Assembly: GCA_942490985.1 (NCBI GenBank) | Contig: CALNYW010000002.1 | Span: 248,001-312,000 of the forward strand | Source: Thiosocius sp942490985 | GTDB taxonomy: Bacteria > Pseudomonadota > Gammaproteobacteria > Chromatiales > Chromatiaceae | DNA length: 64,000 bases | Direction: 5' to 3' | Part shown: piece by piece, positions 52,473 to 60,564 of the stretch | How positions within the stretch are numbered: position 1 is the first letter of the stretch | Layout: each line of letters opens with the position of its first letter | Position numbers and translations under genes: made by a program | Notes under the pieces: model-generated | The model's input: only the letters and a program-made list of their open reading frames with translations | Databases searched by the model: none | Told to the model about the DNA's origin: nothing

Positions 52473-54827
52473 TCAACGTCCCCGCACGCGTCGCTTCAGT
52501 TCGCGGTCGTAGGCGATGAAACCGGCTTCAAGCTGTTTGACCTGTGCCGAATCGCAGGCATGCGAGCGCATCAATTCGCGTGTGGCGCTGCGTAGTGTGG
52601 CGACCTGTGCATCGTTGATGAAGAGATCCAGCAGGCGCGCCTGTGCCGTTCCTTTTGCGGCATCGAACAGGGCCTGGAAATGGCCGCGAAACTCCGGGTT
52701 GACCTTGTAGTAGTCGAGATTGGTCCAGCCTTCGTGGCGTTCGACCACGTTGCCGAAGCCGTCGCGCCTGACCAGGTCCGTGCGTTCACTGATCTGCACG
52801 GTCACCGCGCCGGGCTTGAGGCAGTCGGCATACACGTCCTGGAACTCGAGCAGATAGGTGCCGAGCACGGCATACAGTACCGTCAGATTATCGAGCCCGC
52901 GACGCAGTTCGCCCGCCGCGCTACCGCGCCTGCCGCCGCTGATGGCGTCGATCAGCGGTCCGAGTGCAATGGCCTGTTGGGTGCCAAAAGCCATCAGCGG
53001 CCGGATGCCCCTGAGGTAACGTTGGTCGAGCGCGCGCAACGCGGCGAAGTCGCGGTTGTACAGGGCGTTGAAATAGTCGCCGCGCGGTAGCTTCGTGAAC
53101 GGGCGGGTGTTGGACTGCCGGGTGGCGATGGCCTCCCTGACTGGCCCGGCCTCGTCGGCGGCGAAATCGTCGTCGACAAAATACGTTGACTCGATTGTGC
53201 GCAGCGCCGGCGCGGTATCGGCGACTTCGGCCAGCGCCAGCAAGTTGTCTTGTAGATCATCCTGCAGCTCGCGACGAGTGTCGGTTCGGTGCGCGTTGCC
53301 ATCCTCGAACGCCGAATGGTTGAGCAGTGTGCCGTAGGTGGCGCCGACGCGACGCTCGAACGCGACCAGTTCGGCAAGTTTCGCTATGTCGTCGTCGCGC
53401 CGTGCGTGTTTAGCGAAGTCGGCTGCGAGCGTATCGGCAAGGGCCTCGGCGAGAGTGTCCAGGCGTTCGCCGAAGTGTTCGGCGGTCTGCACGCATGCCG
53501 CCGACGTGGCGGCGGGGCAGGGCGCGTTCGCCGCGTGCTGCGTCATCCATGCCGACATGAAGGCGGCACTTGGTACACTGGTGGCCTTCTCGGCGTAATG
53601 CTTTGCGGCGTTGCCGAGGTAGTAGGTCAGTGCTGTGCGCACCATTCCCATATCGATGTCACCGCGGCCGCCGGCCTGCAGATGCAGGTCGAGCAGGGCA
53701 CGGAAGTCGTCGCGTGCGTCCTCGAGGCGCGTGGCGAATTGCAGATCGCGGTCATCGATCTGGCTCTTTTCGACAAGCTCTGCGATCTGGCCATCGAACT
53801 CGCGCGCCGTCGGGTGACGCCCAAGCCCGAAACGATGTGGGATAGTGCGCAACGCAACGGCGCTCGCCAGATCAAAGCCCACACCGCGCGCGATCTCGGC
53901 GCCGACCCAGTCGCGCCACGTCGACCAGATGGCATCGCGCCACGATGTGTGCAAGCTGGATTGCAGGCTGCGGTGGTCGCGAAGATAGCCGCCGATACGT
54001 AACAGCTGAACGCGCTGGCGACGGTCGTCGCTGTTGGCGCAAGAGCCCGAGATCAGCGCAGAGGCCTGCAGCAGGCTCTCGGCATCGAGCGCCAGATAGG
54101 GCTTGCCGAACGCGGTCGTGAAGGCCTCATTGTCGAACGGCAGCTTGCCGTCGGTGGACATGCCGGCGAGCCAGTCACGATATTCCGGTGGGCACTGTCC
54201 TTGTGTGACCGGCCTGCGATCCGCTTTGAGGGTTGCGATCCGGTCGATGAGTGCCCCAAGTTGATCGGCGGCGTCGCCGCGCGCGGCGATCCCATCGCTA
54301 CAGGCGCGCTGTGAGCGCGCCCCGCTGGTCTCGGTCACCGCGAGCAGCGCGCGTTGGCCATTTTCCGGCTCCAGCAACATCGCCATGTGCAGGCCGCGCG
54401 CCTTGCGCCGGTCCATCTCCGGATTGGCTTCGACAGTGATGGCGAGCGACTGCGATTTCGCGTCGTAATTGCCCGAACCGCTTCTGCCGTCATGCTCGGC
54501 GTGAAACGGCGTCTTGCGTCGCGCGTCGCCGATGGCCGGGGCGATGCTTGCGACGGCCGTGACCTGCTCAGCGGCCTGCTTGATGTCGAGCGACACGGGG
54601 AAGGCGCCGGATGGGCAGAACAACACGCCCAGCCATTCACCGCCGGCGTCAATGCTTTTTGTCGTGACAGGACCGGCCAGCGATGCGCGGTAGTCGCTCA
54701 GAAAAGAATCTGACAGCCTCGCAAAGGCCGGTTTGCCGGAGGTGCCGGCGGCATCGCTGCTGCTTTCACTGCACCCGCCGAGTGCGAGGAAGGCCAGTAG
54801 TGCGAGACATGCTTGCGATCGTTTCAT
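52473..54827 (-). CDS. Large lipoprotein of unknown function
   Basis: Encodes 784 residues from ATG 54827, which gives a lipoprotein signal (KRSQACLALLAFLALGGCSE, lipobox near residue 18). Earlier starts give a foreign, arginine-rich leader. The mature protein is mostly alpha-helical, with cysteines that could pair (CPPEYRDWL, SGSCANSD, APCPAATSAACVQTAE). No family recognised. It is probably attached to the inner or outer membrane; the residue after the cysteine is Ser, which favours the outer membrane. 54828-55333 upstream holds no gene. Confidence 0.6.
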   Translation of the reverse strand: MKRSQACLALLAFLALGGCSESSSDAAGTSGKPAFARLSDSFLSDYRASLAGPVTTKSIDAGGEWLGVLFCPSGAFPVSLDIKQAAEQVTAVASIAPAIGDARRKTPFHAEHDGRSGSGNYDAKSQSLAITVEANPEMDRRKARGLHMAMLLEPENGQRALLAVTETSGARSQRACSDGIAARGDAADQLGALIDRIATLKADRRPVTQGQCPPEYRDWLAGMSTDGKLPFDNEAFTTAFGKPYLALDAESLLQASALISGSCANSDDRRQRVQLLRIGGYLRDHRSLQSSLHTSWRDAIWSTWRDWVGAEIARGVGFDLASAVALRTIPHRFGLGRHPTAREFDGQIAELVEKSQIDDRDLQFATRLEDARDDFRALLDLHLQAGGRGDIDMGMVRTALTYYLGNAAKHYAEKATSVPSAAFMSAWMTQHAANAPCPAATSAACVQTAEHFGERLDTLAEALADTLAADFAKHARRDDDIAKLAELVAFERRVGATYGTLLNHSAFEDGNAHRTDTRRELQDDLQDNLLALAEVADTAPALRTIESTYFVDDDFAADEAGPVREAIATRQSNTRPFTKLPRGDYFNALYNRDFAALRALDQRYLRGIRPLMAFGTQQAIALGPLIDAISGGRRGSAAGELRRGLDNLTVLYAVLGTYLLEFQDVYADCLKPGAVTVQISERTDLVRRDGFGNVVERHEGWTNLDYYKVNPEFRGHFQALFDAAKGTAQARLLDLFINDAQVATLRSATRELMRSHACDSAQVKQLEAGFIAYDRELKRRVRGR

Positions 54828-55333
54828 ACGGGATCCGGACGGACTGTGTCGGTGTTGCCAGGTGCGCCGGAGCGCGACGATGCCTGGCGTTGTAACATCG
54901 GCAAGAACGACATTGCAATGTCGCAACAGTCGGGGTGGCAGGGATCCGGTCGCGTGCGGCAACGTCTGGGCCGGGTCAATGTTGTCAGCGCGGCTGCGCC
55001 GCGTGACAGGACTAAACCGCGGCCGCCGCGGTAGCGGTTTAGTCCACTGGCCGAACTCAGACAAAGAAGCCGCCTTCGAGGGCCGCGACCGGAAATCCTG
55101 CGGCAATCTCAGGCACCCGCAAGGTGGGTGCGCAGATCAACCGGAAAGACGCTGAATGGACGGCCGACAAGGTAATCATGAGCCATAGCGCAAGGGTGTT
55201 AATGGAAGGCTGCGTTCGAATCCCGGGCGACGGATTCTGAACTGTGTCCAGTCCCGAATTTGGGGCGACCGCGTTTTTGGGCGTGGCATTGCTATGGCTG
55301 TCCCCGGCCCATTCGAACCTGGGTATGGACCGC
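54828..55333 (-). other. Gene-free region
   Basis: About 500 bases between the lipoprotein start and the end of the GHKL gene. A palindrome CCGCGGCCGCCGCGG near 55018 is visible; no gene or clear promoter identified. Confidence 0.4.
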
Positions 55334-56125
55334 TCAGAAGACGTTCTTCAGCGTCAGTTCGAATACCGCGCCCGACGCCACGAAGTAGACCTCGGTGTTC
55401 AGTTGCAGCTCGACATTGAGCTTTTTCATCGCCATGCCCTGGCCGCCGGTGTAGGCGATGTCGCGCCTTATTGCGCCTTCATCCTTTTCGAAGTAGCGTC
55501 GCACCGCCCAGTCGACCAAGCGTGACAGAATGTCGTCGCCGTATTCCTCACCGAGCATGTTCTTCTTTGGCTTGGAAATCTTTTCCCCATAACCGTTGTC
55601 GACCACCGCCAGAACCAAGCGTTCCTGCGCCTGAGCGATGAAAAGAATGATCTTTAACCCGGGGAAACGGCTGACGTACTTCTTCTTCACGAATGCGGCA
55701 TGCGAAAAGCTGTCGATCGCATTCTGGACAGCGTCCTTGACCACGCCCTTGATGGTATTTTCGTCACCTGCCGCGATGCCGATAGGTCTAATCAGTTCGT
55801 CATAGACCGGCGGCATCATCACTTGGTCGGACAGCGCAGCGCTCTGCTCGGGCTTACTCATGGTGTGCCACTCGGCAAATCTGGGATCGTTGTAGATCAC
55901 CGCGAATTGACCGAGGATGGAGATATTCTTTTTGCGCGTGCCCCGCTCGCGCAGATACATCTTGAATATGTGGTTCAGCTCCGCCAGGGACGCATCCTTC
56001 CGATCTCTGACCTCGTCGGGCAGAATCTCCTCCAGTTGAAAGATGACCGGTCCGTGCTTGAGAGCCCGCTTTCGCGCCCCCTTGTCGCCGCCTGCCGGCA
56101 TCCTCTGACTAGTGTTCGAGTTCAT
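55334..56125 (-). CDS. GHKL-type ATPase/histidine-kinase-like domain protein
   Basis: Encodes 263 residues from ATG 56125, overlapping the upstream gene by 17 bases. The C-terminal half has GHKL motifs in order: N box GVVKDAVQNAIDSF (near 133), G1 box LAVVDNGYGEK (near 178), and G2-like YTGGQGMAMKKL (near 231), then a beta-strand end. No H box, receiver or membrane helix is seen, so it is not a classical sensor kinase. The N-terminal 120 residues are of unknown type. It may bind ATP as an anti-sigma-like kinase or a Hsp90/MutL-like switch. Coupling to the phosphatase upstream suggests a joint role. Confidence 0.6.
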   Translation of the reverse strand: MNSNTSQRMPAGGDKGARKRALKHGPVIFQLEEILPDEVRDRKDASLAELNHIFKMYLRERGTRKKNISILGQFAVIYNDPRFAEWHTMSKPEQSAALSDQVMMPPVYDELIRPIGIAAGDENTIKGVVKDAVQNAIDSFSHAAFVKKKYVSRFPGLKIILFIAQAQERLVLAVVDNGYGEKISKPKKNMLGEEYGDDILSRLVDWAVRRYFEKDEGAIRRDIAYTGGQGMAMKKLNVELQLNTEVYFVASGAVFELTLKNVF

Positions 56126-57578
56126 CGTACAGTTCGACGTCATCCATGCTGTTGATTATCGGCAGCAACGCTTCAGCACGATACTTCAGCGGAATCATTT
56201 CACCATCGGTGCCGGTGTAGACACCGATCCAGGGAATGTTGCCGCTGAACACCACATCGTGGTGTTCGATGCCGCCGACATTCGACCAAATGGTGTCATG
56301 CCGTGTCAGAGGCGTGTGGCCGACGAACAACTCTGCCTTTCTGCCGATCTTTAGCGTGTTGCGGAAGCGCTTGACGTCGCCTTTGGTGTAACCAGCCGGC
56401 CGGTTGGGGCGTTGCAGCCTGTTGCAGGTGATCTCGTTGATCAGGGCCGGATACTTGTGGATATTGACCAGCATGTCCATGTCGACCTTCCCCTTCGGTG
56501 GGGCTGCGTGACAGGCCACATAGGTTTGCGACACGACGACGAAGGGCAACAACTCGTAGAAGCGGTCCATCGCCTCCTTGTAGGCCTCGCCGCGCGTGTC
56601 GCACAGTGCCTTCGCCCACAACAAACCCTGGGGCACACCGCCCTTGCCGATTTCCTCATCGAAGCTGTCGTGGTTGCCGCGTATATAGAACACCTGCTGC
56701 GGATACCAGAGCTTCAGGCGAAGGATCAGGTCCATGATCAGCAGCGAGGTCTCCATTTCCTCCATGGTGCCATCTATCTCCGAGTGGACGGAATCGCCCA
56801 GGATGACCATGGTGGCCCTGCCTTCGGACAGCTGCTCGAGAAACCCGTTTTGGGTCAGCAGGGTGAGCAGATTGTCCACCTGAGCATGCAGATCGCCAAC
56901 GATGATGGGGACCATCTTCTTCGGCAGGCGGACCACGCCGCCGGGCATGCCACGCCAGTCTTTTTCGCGCAAAGGTTCTTTTGCAAGGATGTCGTTTACC
57001 CGGTTCAGGTCATTCAGGGCCTGATCCGGCGGCAGGAGCTGGATTGGGCCACCAAAAATACGGTAGATCTCGCGCAGGTTGGCGATCCGTTGCTCGTTGG
57101 TGTTCGGATGACCATCGGTCAGATGAGACAGCTGGGTGCCAGATTCCCCGCTCAGGTCCTGGAATACCAGCGCGTCGCCCTCGTGAACGACTGAGAACAA
57201 CCGCTTAGGTGCGGAGTCTGGCAGTCCGAGGATGACCGGCTGGTGTTCGTTTTCGCGTCCGACGATCAGATGGTCGCCGGCGGAGACACGCAAGAAACCA
57301 AAGATGCCGTGGCGAACGCGTTCAGGATCCAGCAACAGGAATGCCGGCCGAGGGTCACCGTACGGCTCGCCGACGAAGGTCTCGTGGATCAGGTGCAGCT
57401 TCTTGCCGCCGCTGTCCACCGAAATGCCCTCAGTACAGGCTTTAAGCGGTACTTTTGCGCATTTTGCATGCAGGGTGACGGGCTTTTCCAGGTTGTTTTC
57501 GGGACACTTTGCCGGGTTGCCGAACATCGATTTGATACGGTTTAAAAACCCCTTGTCCGCTGAAACTTTGCTTTTCAT
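56109..57578 (-). CDS. PPP-family phosphatase with an N-terminal FHA-like domain
   Basis: Encodes 489 residues. Metallophosphatase motifs are in order: GDLHAQVDNL (228), GDSVHSEIDG (261), YIRGNHDSFDEE (298), ACHAAPPKG (355) and FVGHTPLTRHD (418). This is the layout of PPP enzymes, although the second motif has GDSVH in place of the common GDxVDR. Residues 98-152 resemble an FHA phosphothreonine-binding domain: DHLIVGREN, RLFSVVHEGD and FQDLSGESGTQ. The GHKL gene overlaps its 3' end. I know of no described system with this pairing. Confidence 0.65.
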   Translation of the reverse strand: MKSKVSADKGFLNRIKSMFGNPAKCPENNLEKPVTLHAKCAKVPLKACTEGISVDSGGKKLHLIHETFVGEPYGDPRPAFLLLDPERVRHGIFGFLRVSAGDHLIVGRENEHQPVILGLPDSAPKRLFSVVHEGDALVFQDLSGESGTQLSHLTDGHPNTNEQRIANLREIYRIFGGPIQLLPPDQALNDLNRVNDILAKEPLREKDWRGMPGGVVRLPKKMVPIIVGDLHAQVDNLLTLLTQNGFLEQLSEGRATMVILGDSVHSEIDGTMEEMETSLLIMDLILRLKLWYPQQVFYIRGNHDSFDEEIGKGGVPQGLLWAKALCDTRGEAYKEAMDRFYELLPFVVVSQTYVACHAAPPKGKVDMDMLVNIHKYPALINEITCNRLQRPNRPAGYTKGDVKRFRNTLKIGRKAELFVGHTPLTRHDTIWSNVGGIEHHDVVFSGNIPWIGVYTGTDGEMIPLKYRAEALLPIINSMDDVELYDELEH

Positions 57579-57811
57579 GTTGCGTGTCGGCAGTCGAGGC
57601 GTTCCGGTGTCCAGTCCCGGATTGTACCTCCGAGCACGACCATGTCCCGTTCAAAAACGCTGTCTGCACGTATCTTGCCGGACACCCATTCACTGCAGCG
57701 TCGGCCCCAGTCGCTGGTCTTCACGGTCACGCAAAGCAAGCAGAACCGCGTCGCCGCCGGGGCCATCGATCCCAGCGCTTGGCCGCCCCGATGACCATCG
57801 AACAGCGTCAA
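57575..57811 (-). CDS. Possible small upstream gene, 78 aa
   Basis: A frame from TTG 57811 ends in a stop that overlaps the phosphatase start (ATGA at 57575-57578). It reads MTLFDGHRGGQALGSMAPAA and contains three cysteines. The overlap is the only reason to list it: composition is GC-driven and no family is recognised. It could equally be spurious. Confidence 0.2.
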   Translation of the reverse strand: MTLFDGHRGGQALGSMAPAATRFCLLCVTVKTSDWGRRCSEWVSGKIRADSVFERDMVVLGGTIRDWTPERLDCRHAT

Positions 57812-57989
57812 TCCGGAATTTTGACGGGCGGCTCTACCCCAGCCACCCGTTCATCGGCACGTTTTTCTTCGTTCGCCGCCCACTAGGCCGGCCGCTACCG
57901 TAATCCCACCACCGACGTCGCAGCAAAGGAGGATCCTCGTTCAGACATCCGTTCCAGTCGAACAGCTAGCCTTGAGGCGGCGCCCGGCA

Positions 57990-58113
57990 CGTCGGCCGCA
58001 GCGGGGCTTAGGGCCGCAGTCCCTTTCGCATCCGAATGGGTGAGGATCCTGGCGATGACGCCGAGACATTCGATGCAGGCCGTGATTTGCACTGCTCCGG
58101 CACAGATTGGGCA
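57990..58113 (-). pseudogene. IS91-like transposase, C-terminal remnant
   Basis: The frame CPICAGAVQITACIECLGVI continues ARILTHSD. This matches the zinc-finger-like C-terminal end of IS91-group transposases (CPxCGG, then IxxPxVIxxILxHL). Nothing of the rest of the transposase is seen. It directly follows a recombinase fragment, so two mobile element remnants abut here. Confidence 0.55.
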
Positions 58114-58119
58114 GGACCT

Positions 58120-58333
58120 GATCGGCGTACATCACGTCCCGAACCCGCAGGCTCACCGGATCGCAGCCCCGCAGCTTGCTGTCGATCGCCAGGTTGAACA
58201 TCGCCAGGTCGCGGATCTGGTGTTCGTTCTGCCGGTGGAAGCGAATTGCCCAGATATCCTTGGGCTTCAGTGGTGGTTTTTGGCCGACCAGCCTGCCTTT
58301 GTTCCAGGGTTCGTGGGTTTGATTGGTTTCCAT
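58120..58333 (-). pseudogene. XerC-like phage-type integrase, N-terminal remnant
   Basis: From ATG 58333: NQTHEPWNKGRLVGQKPPLK, then DIWAIRFHRQNEHQIRDLAM and FNLAIDSKLRGCDPVSLRVR. This is the well-conserved N-terminal half of a group of tyrosine-type integrases found widely in proteobacteria. The catalytic domain after LRVRDV is missing; the frame runs into the transposase remnant. It is evidence of past integration in this region. Confidence 0.75.
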
Positions 58334-58575
58334 TGGTTGCAGTCATCCGGAAGACTGCTGTAATTCGTAAGCTGCCGGACAGCCAATTCACACTGCTCGG
58401 CCAGAACTGCCGGTGAAGATTCGACTCGGCTAAGGCAGCAGTGGCTCGGATACCGAACATAAGCCGAGATGGCTGGCTGAGCAGCAGCTTTTTGATTTGA
58501 TGTCCGGTAGCAACCAGCCAAGTGCGAACCTAACCGTGGTCCCCGATTACGCCGATCACGATGTTGGTTCGACGC

Positions 58576-59187
58576 TTACTCCGTGTCCGACTTGTGGCGT
58601 TCGGCTGCGACGGTGACTTCCTCGCGCCTGATCATGCGGCAGACGGCCTCGAACACATCTACCAGACGCAATATCCCGATAATTCGATCGTCCCTGGTGA
58701 CCAGCAGGGACATGAAGTGTCCAGCAACCAACTGATGCATGGCCTGTTCAAGAGAACTTCCCTCATCGATCAATTCTTTCTTACGTGGTTCGTGCAGCAG
58801 ATCCTGCACTTTCAGATGCGCAGTTTTATCGGCAATAGTATGTAAGCGGCTGCGCCACAGGTGGGAAGATGCTGCAATCTCGTCGATAAACGCCTTGGTC
58901 GACCCAACTCTCGACGCCGCTTTCGACGCAGCGGGGCTGCCTTTCGCTCGGTTGAAATTCAACTCAAGGCAGCCGACGATCGACCACATGGAGAGCTTGC
59001 CGATAACCTCGCCCTTTGGATCAAGTACGAGTACCGCACGATCACGATGTCTTTCCGAATTCTCCCGAAACTCTAGCTGCTGTGCCTCTTTCAAGGCGAG
59101 AATGCCGTCGAGGATCGAAGCACTCATGGGTATAGAGGCGTAGTCTTCCACCGGTACCATAAGATCTTTCAGCCTGTAATCACTCAT
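58576..59187 (-). CDS. CBS-domain pair protein
   Basis: Encodes 203 residues with two CBS motifs: KDLMVPVEDYASIPMSASIL to LVLDPKGEVIGKLSMWSIVG, and KVQDLLHEPRKKELIDEGSS to LVTRDDRIIGILRLVDVFEA. Such pairs bind adenine nucleotides and sense energy state. A spacer of about 45 residues rich in Ala, Ser and Lys lies between them. No catalytic domain is fused. Its start overlaps the stop of a 54-residue frame upstream. Confidence 0.75.
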   Translation of the reverse strand: MSDYRLKDLMVPVEDYASIPMSASILDGILALKEAQQLEFRENSERHRDRAVLVLDPKGEVIGKLSMWSIVGCLELNFNRAKGSPAASKAASRVGSTKAFIDEIAASSHLWRSRLHTIADKTAHLKVQDLLHEPRKKELIDEGSSLEQAMHQLVAGHFMSLLVTRDDRIIGILRLVDVFEAVCRMIRREEVTVAAERHKSDTE

Positions 59188-59348
59188 CGAAGCCCCTGCT
59201 CCAGTGCGTAGAACCCAACCTGCTTCGGCGCGTCCCGATCGAGCCGAGCCCCCTGTCCGAGCAACTCCGCCGACCTTGCCAGGTTGCCCAAGGCATGCGC
59301 CCGCCAGATCAGGCGTGCGCTGAAGGTCGCATCAGCTCCCCGTAACAT
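59184..59348 (-). CDS. Small hypothetical protein or C-terminal remnant, 54 aa
   Basis: From ATG 59348: MLRGADATFSARLIWRAHAL then DRDAPKQVGFYALEQGLR. Its stop overlaps the CBS gene start (ATGA), so the pair looks coupled. It could be the remaining tail of a longer lost gene. No family recognised. Confidence 0.35.
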   Translation of the reverse strand: MLRGADATFSARLIWRAHALGNLARSAELLGQGARLDRDAPKQVGFYALEQGLR

Positions 59349-59629
59349 TAGTCAATCGCTGCTACTTTTCATGAGATCTTTGCCATTCGCATGGCAGCGA
59401 TCGGTTAGACAATCGGGACAGACGACGGTTTACCTACCGTTCTCGGCATCCTGGCGATTAAATTCCCTAACCCGGCTATGACCGCAGTTGTTACGGAACG
59501 GTCATTGGGAGGCTACTGGTCGGATGACGGCTCTGTATTGTGTCCTGTCGCGGCAAAGCTCGCCAACCCATGACACAGAGGTAATGAAAAAGTATATCGT
59601 CCGTTAGTACTTTCCTGCTGGAGGCTGCC

Positions 59630-59890
59630 ATGTCGAAACAAGCGGTGTTCACGATGCAGCTAGAGCCTGAGCTACGCGATGAGTTGATGGCCGAGGCCTC
59701 ACATCGTCCGGCTTCCCAGATCATGCGCGAGTTCGTGCAGCGTCAGCGCGAGGCGCGCGAGTACGACGCTTATCTGCGTGGCAAGGTCGAGGCAGGTCGA
59801 GCGTCGATGCGGGCCGGTCAGGGTCGCTCCAACGATGAGGTCGAAGCCGAGTTCCTCAGCCGTCGCACTCAGGTCGATCACCAGTCGTGA
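59630..59890 (+). CDS. RHH-type antitoxin without an intact toxin
   Basis: Encodes 86 residues with a GGAGG box. SKQAVFTMQLEPELRDELMA and RPASQIMREFVQRQREAREY are the ribbon-helix-helix and linker of antitoxins that pair with RelE/ParE toxins; DAYLRGKVEAGRASMRAGQG and the NDEVEAEFLSRR tail are typical. The toxin is expected to overlap the end. From GTG 59887 only VRVIRPDFITYDR is open before a stop, so the toxin is gone. 59891-60277 shows no other gene. Confidence 0.75.
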   Translation: MSKQAVFTMQLEPELRDELMAEASHRPASQIMREFVQRQREAREYDAYLRGKVEAGRASMRAGQGRSNDEVEAEFLSRRTQVDHQS

Positions 59891-60277
59891 GGGTCATTCG
59901 GCCAGATTTCATAACCTACGACCGGTGACCGCCCCATTGCAGTCGCTGCCGAGTCGTATCCCCGCCGGAAGCCTCGGCCGAGAACTGGACCGGCGGCGAA
60001 GATATACGAACGACCGGTTCCTGATCGTCAACCCGCCATTCAAACTGCCCAATTGTCCGCGGCCGCTATGTCCTTTGGCCGGTTGCGGCAGTAGATGAAA
60101 CCTTCGCAGGCGTCCTCTTTTTATGATCCGATCTGATAGTCGTTGTCAGTTCAGATACCGACTATCCCAGGTAGGGAACGCTGAATCTATTGGACAAATA
60201 GGGCGCTCTTGGCCATCTATGAAAAAGACCGCTCAAGCCGCACGCTCTAACCGGTTGATTGATTCCGTAAAATGTCA

Positions 60278-60378
60278 CGCCCGGAAGGTTTCGAACCTCC
60301 GACTCGAAGTCGTCATGTTTGACAAGCGCCGGAGGCGCGCGCAACGGCCAAAGGCCGGTAATCCTTCCGCGCGTGCGA
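60278..60378 (+). repeat. tRNA-flanked structured repeat, copy 3 (no tRNA nearby)
   Basis: Begins with CGCCCGGAAGGTTTCGAACC and on to CCGAC (60303), a near-complete reverse complement of the tRNA-Arg 3' end. The three-hairpin block of copies 1 and 2 is missing. The two distal hairpins GCGCC/GGCGC and CGGCC/GGCCG are kept (60326-60357). It ends AATCCTTCCGCGCGTGCGA (60360-60378), 16 of 19 matches to the tRNA-Arg 3' end in direct orientation. Confidence 0.7.
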
Positions 60379-60564
60379 TTCTCAGTAGCCTTCGTTGTCA
60401 TATCTCATGCCTCCGTGGTCGGTATCCATTTTCGCAACTGCATGCCTCTGGTAACCTCAACGTCACGCGGCATACAGCCGTTGCTCGGTGAGCTGCAAAA
60501 CAACAACGACGGCCTGTTCGAAGGCCCTGGGGATCGGTAAACACGCCTATGGTTTTCTCCTGGC

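Noticed and set aside
57575..57811. PP2C-like reading of the LFDGHRGG start upstream of the PPP phosphatase
   Set aside because: Only a DGH-like triplet resembles PP2C; no other PP2C motif is present and the frame is short.
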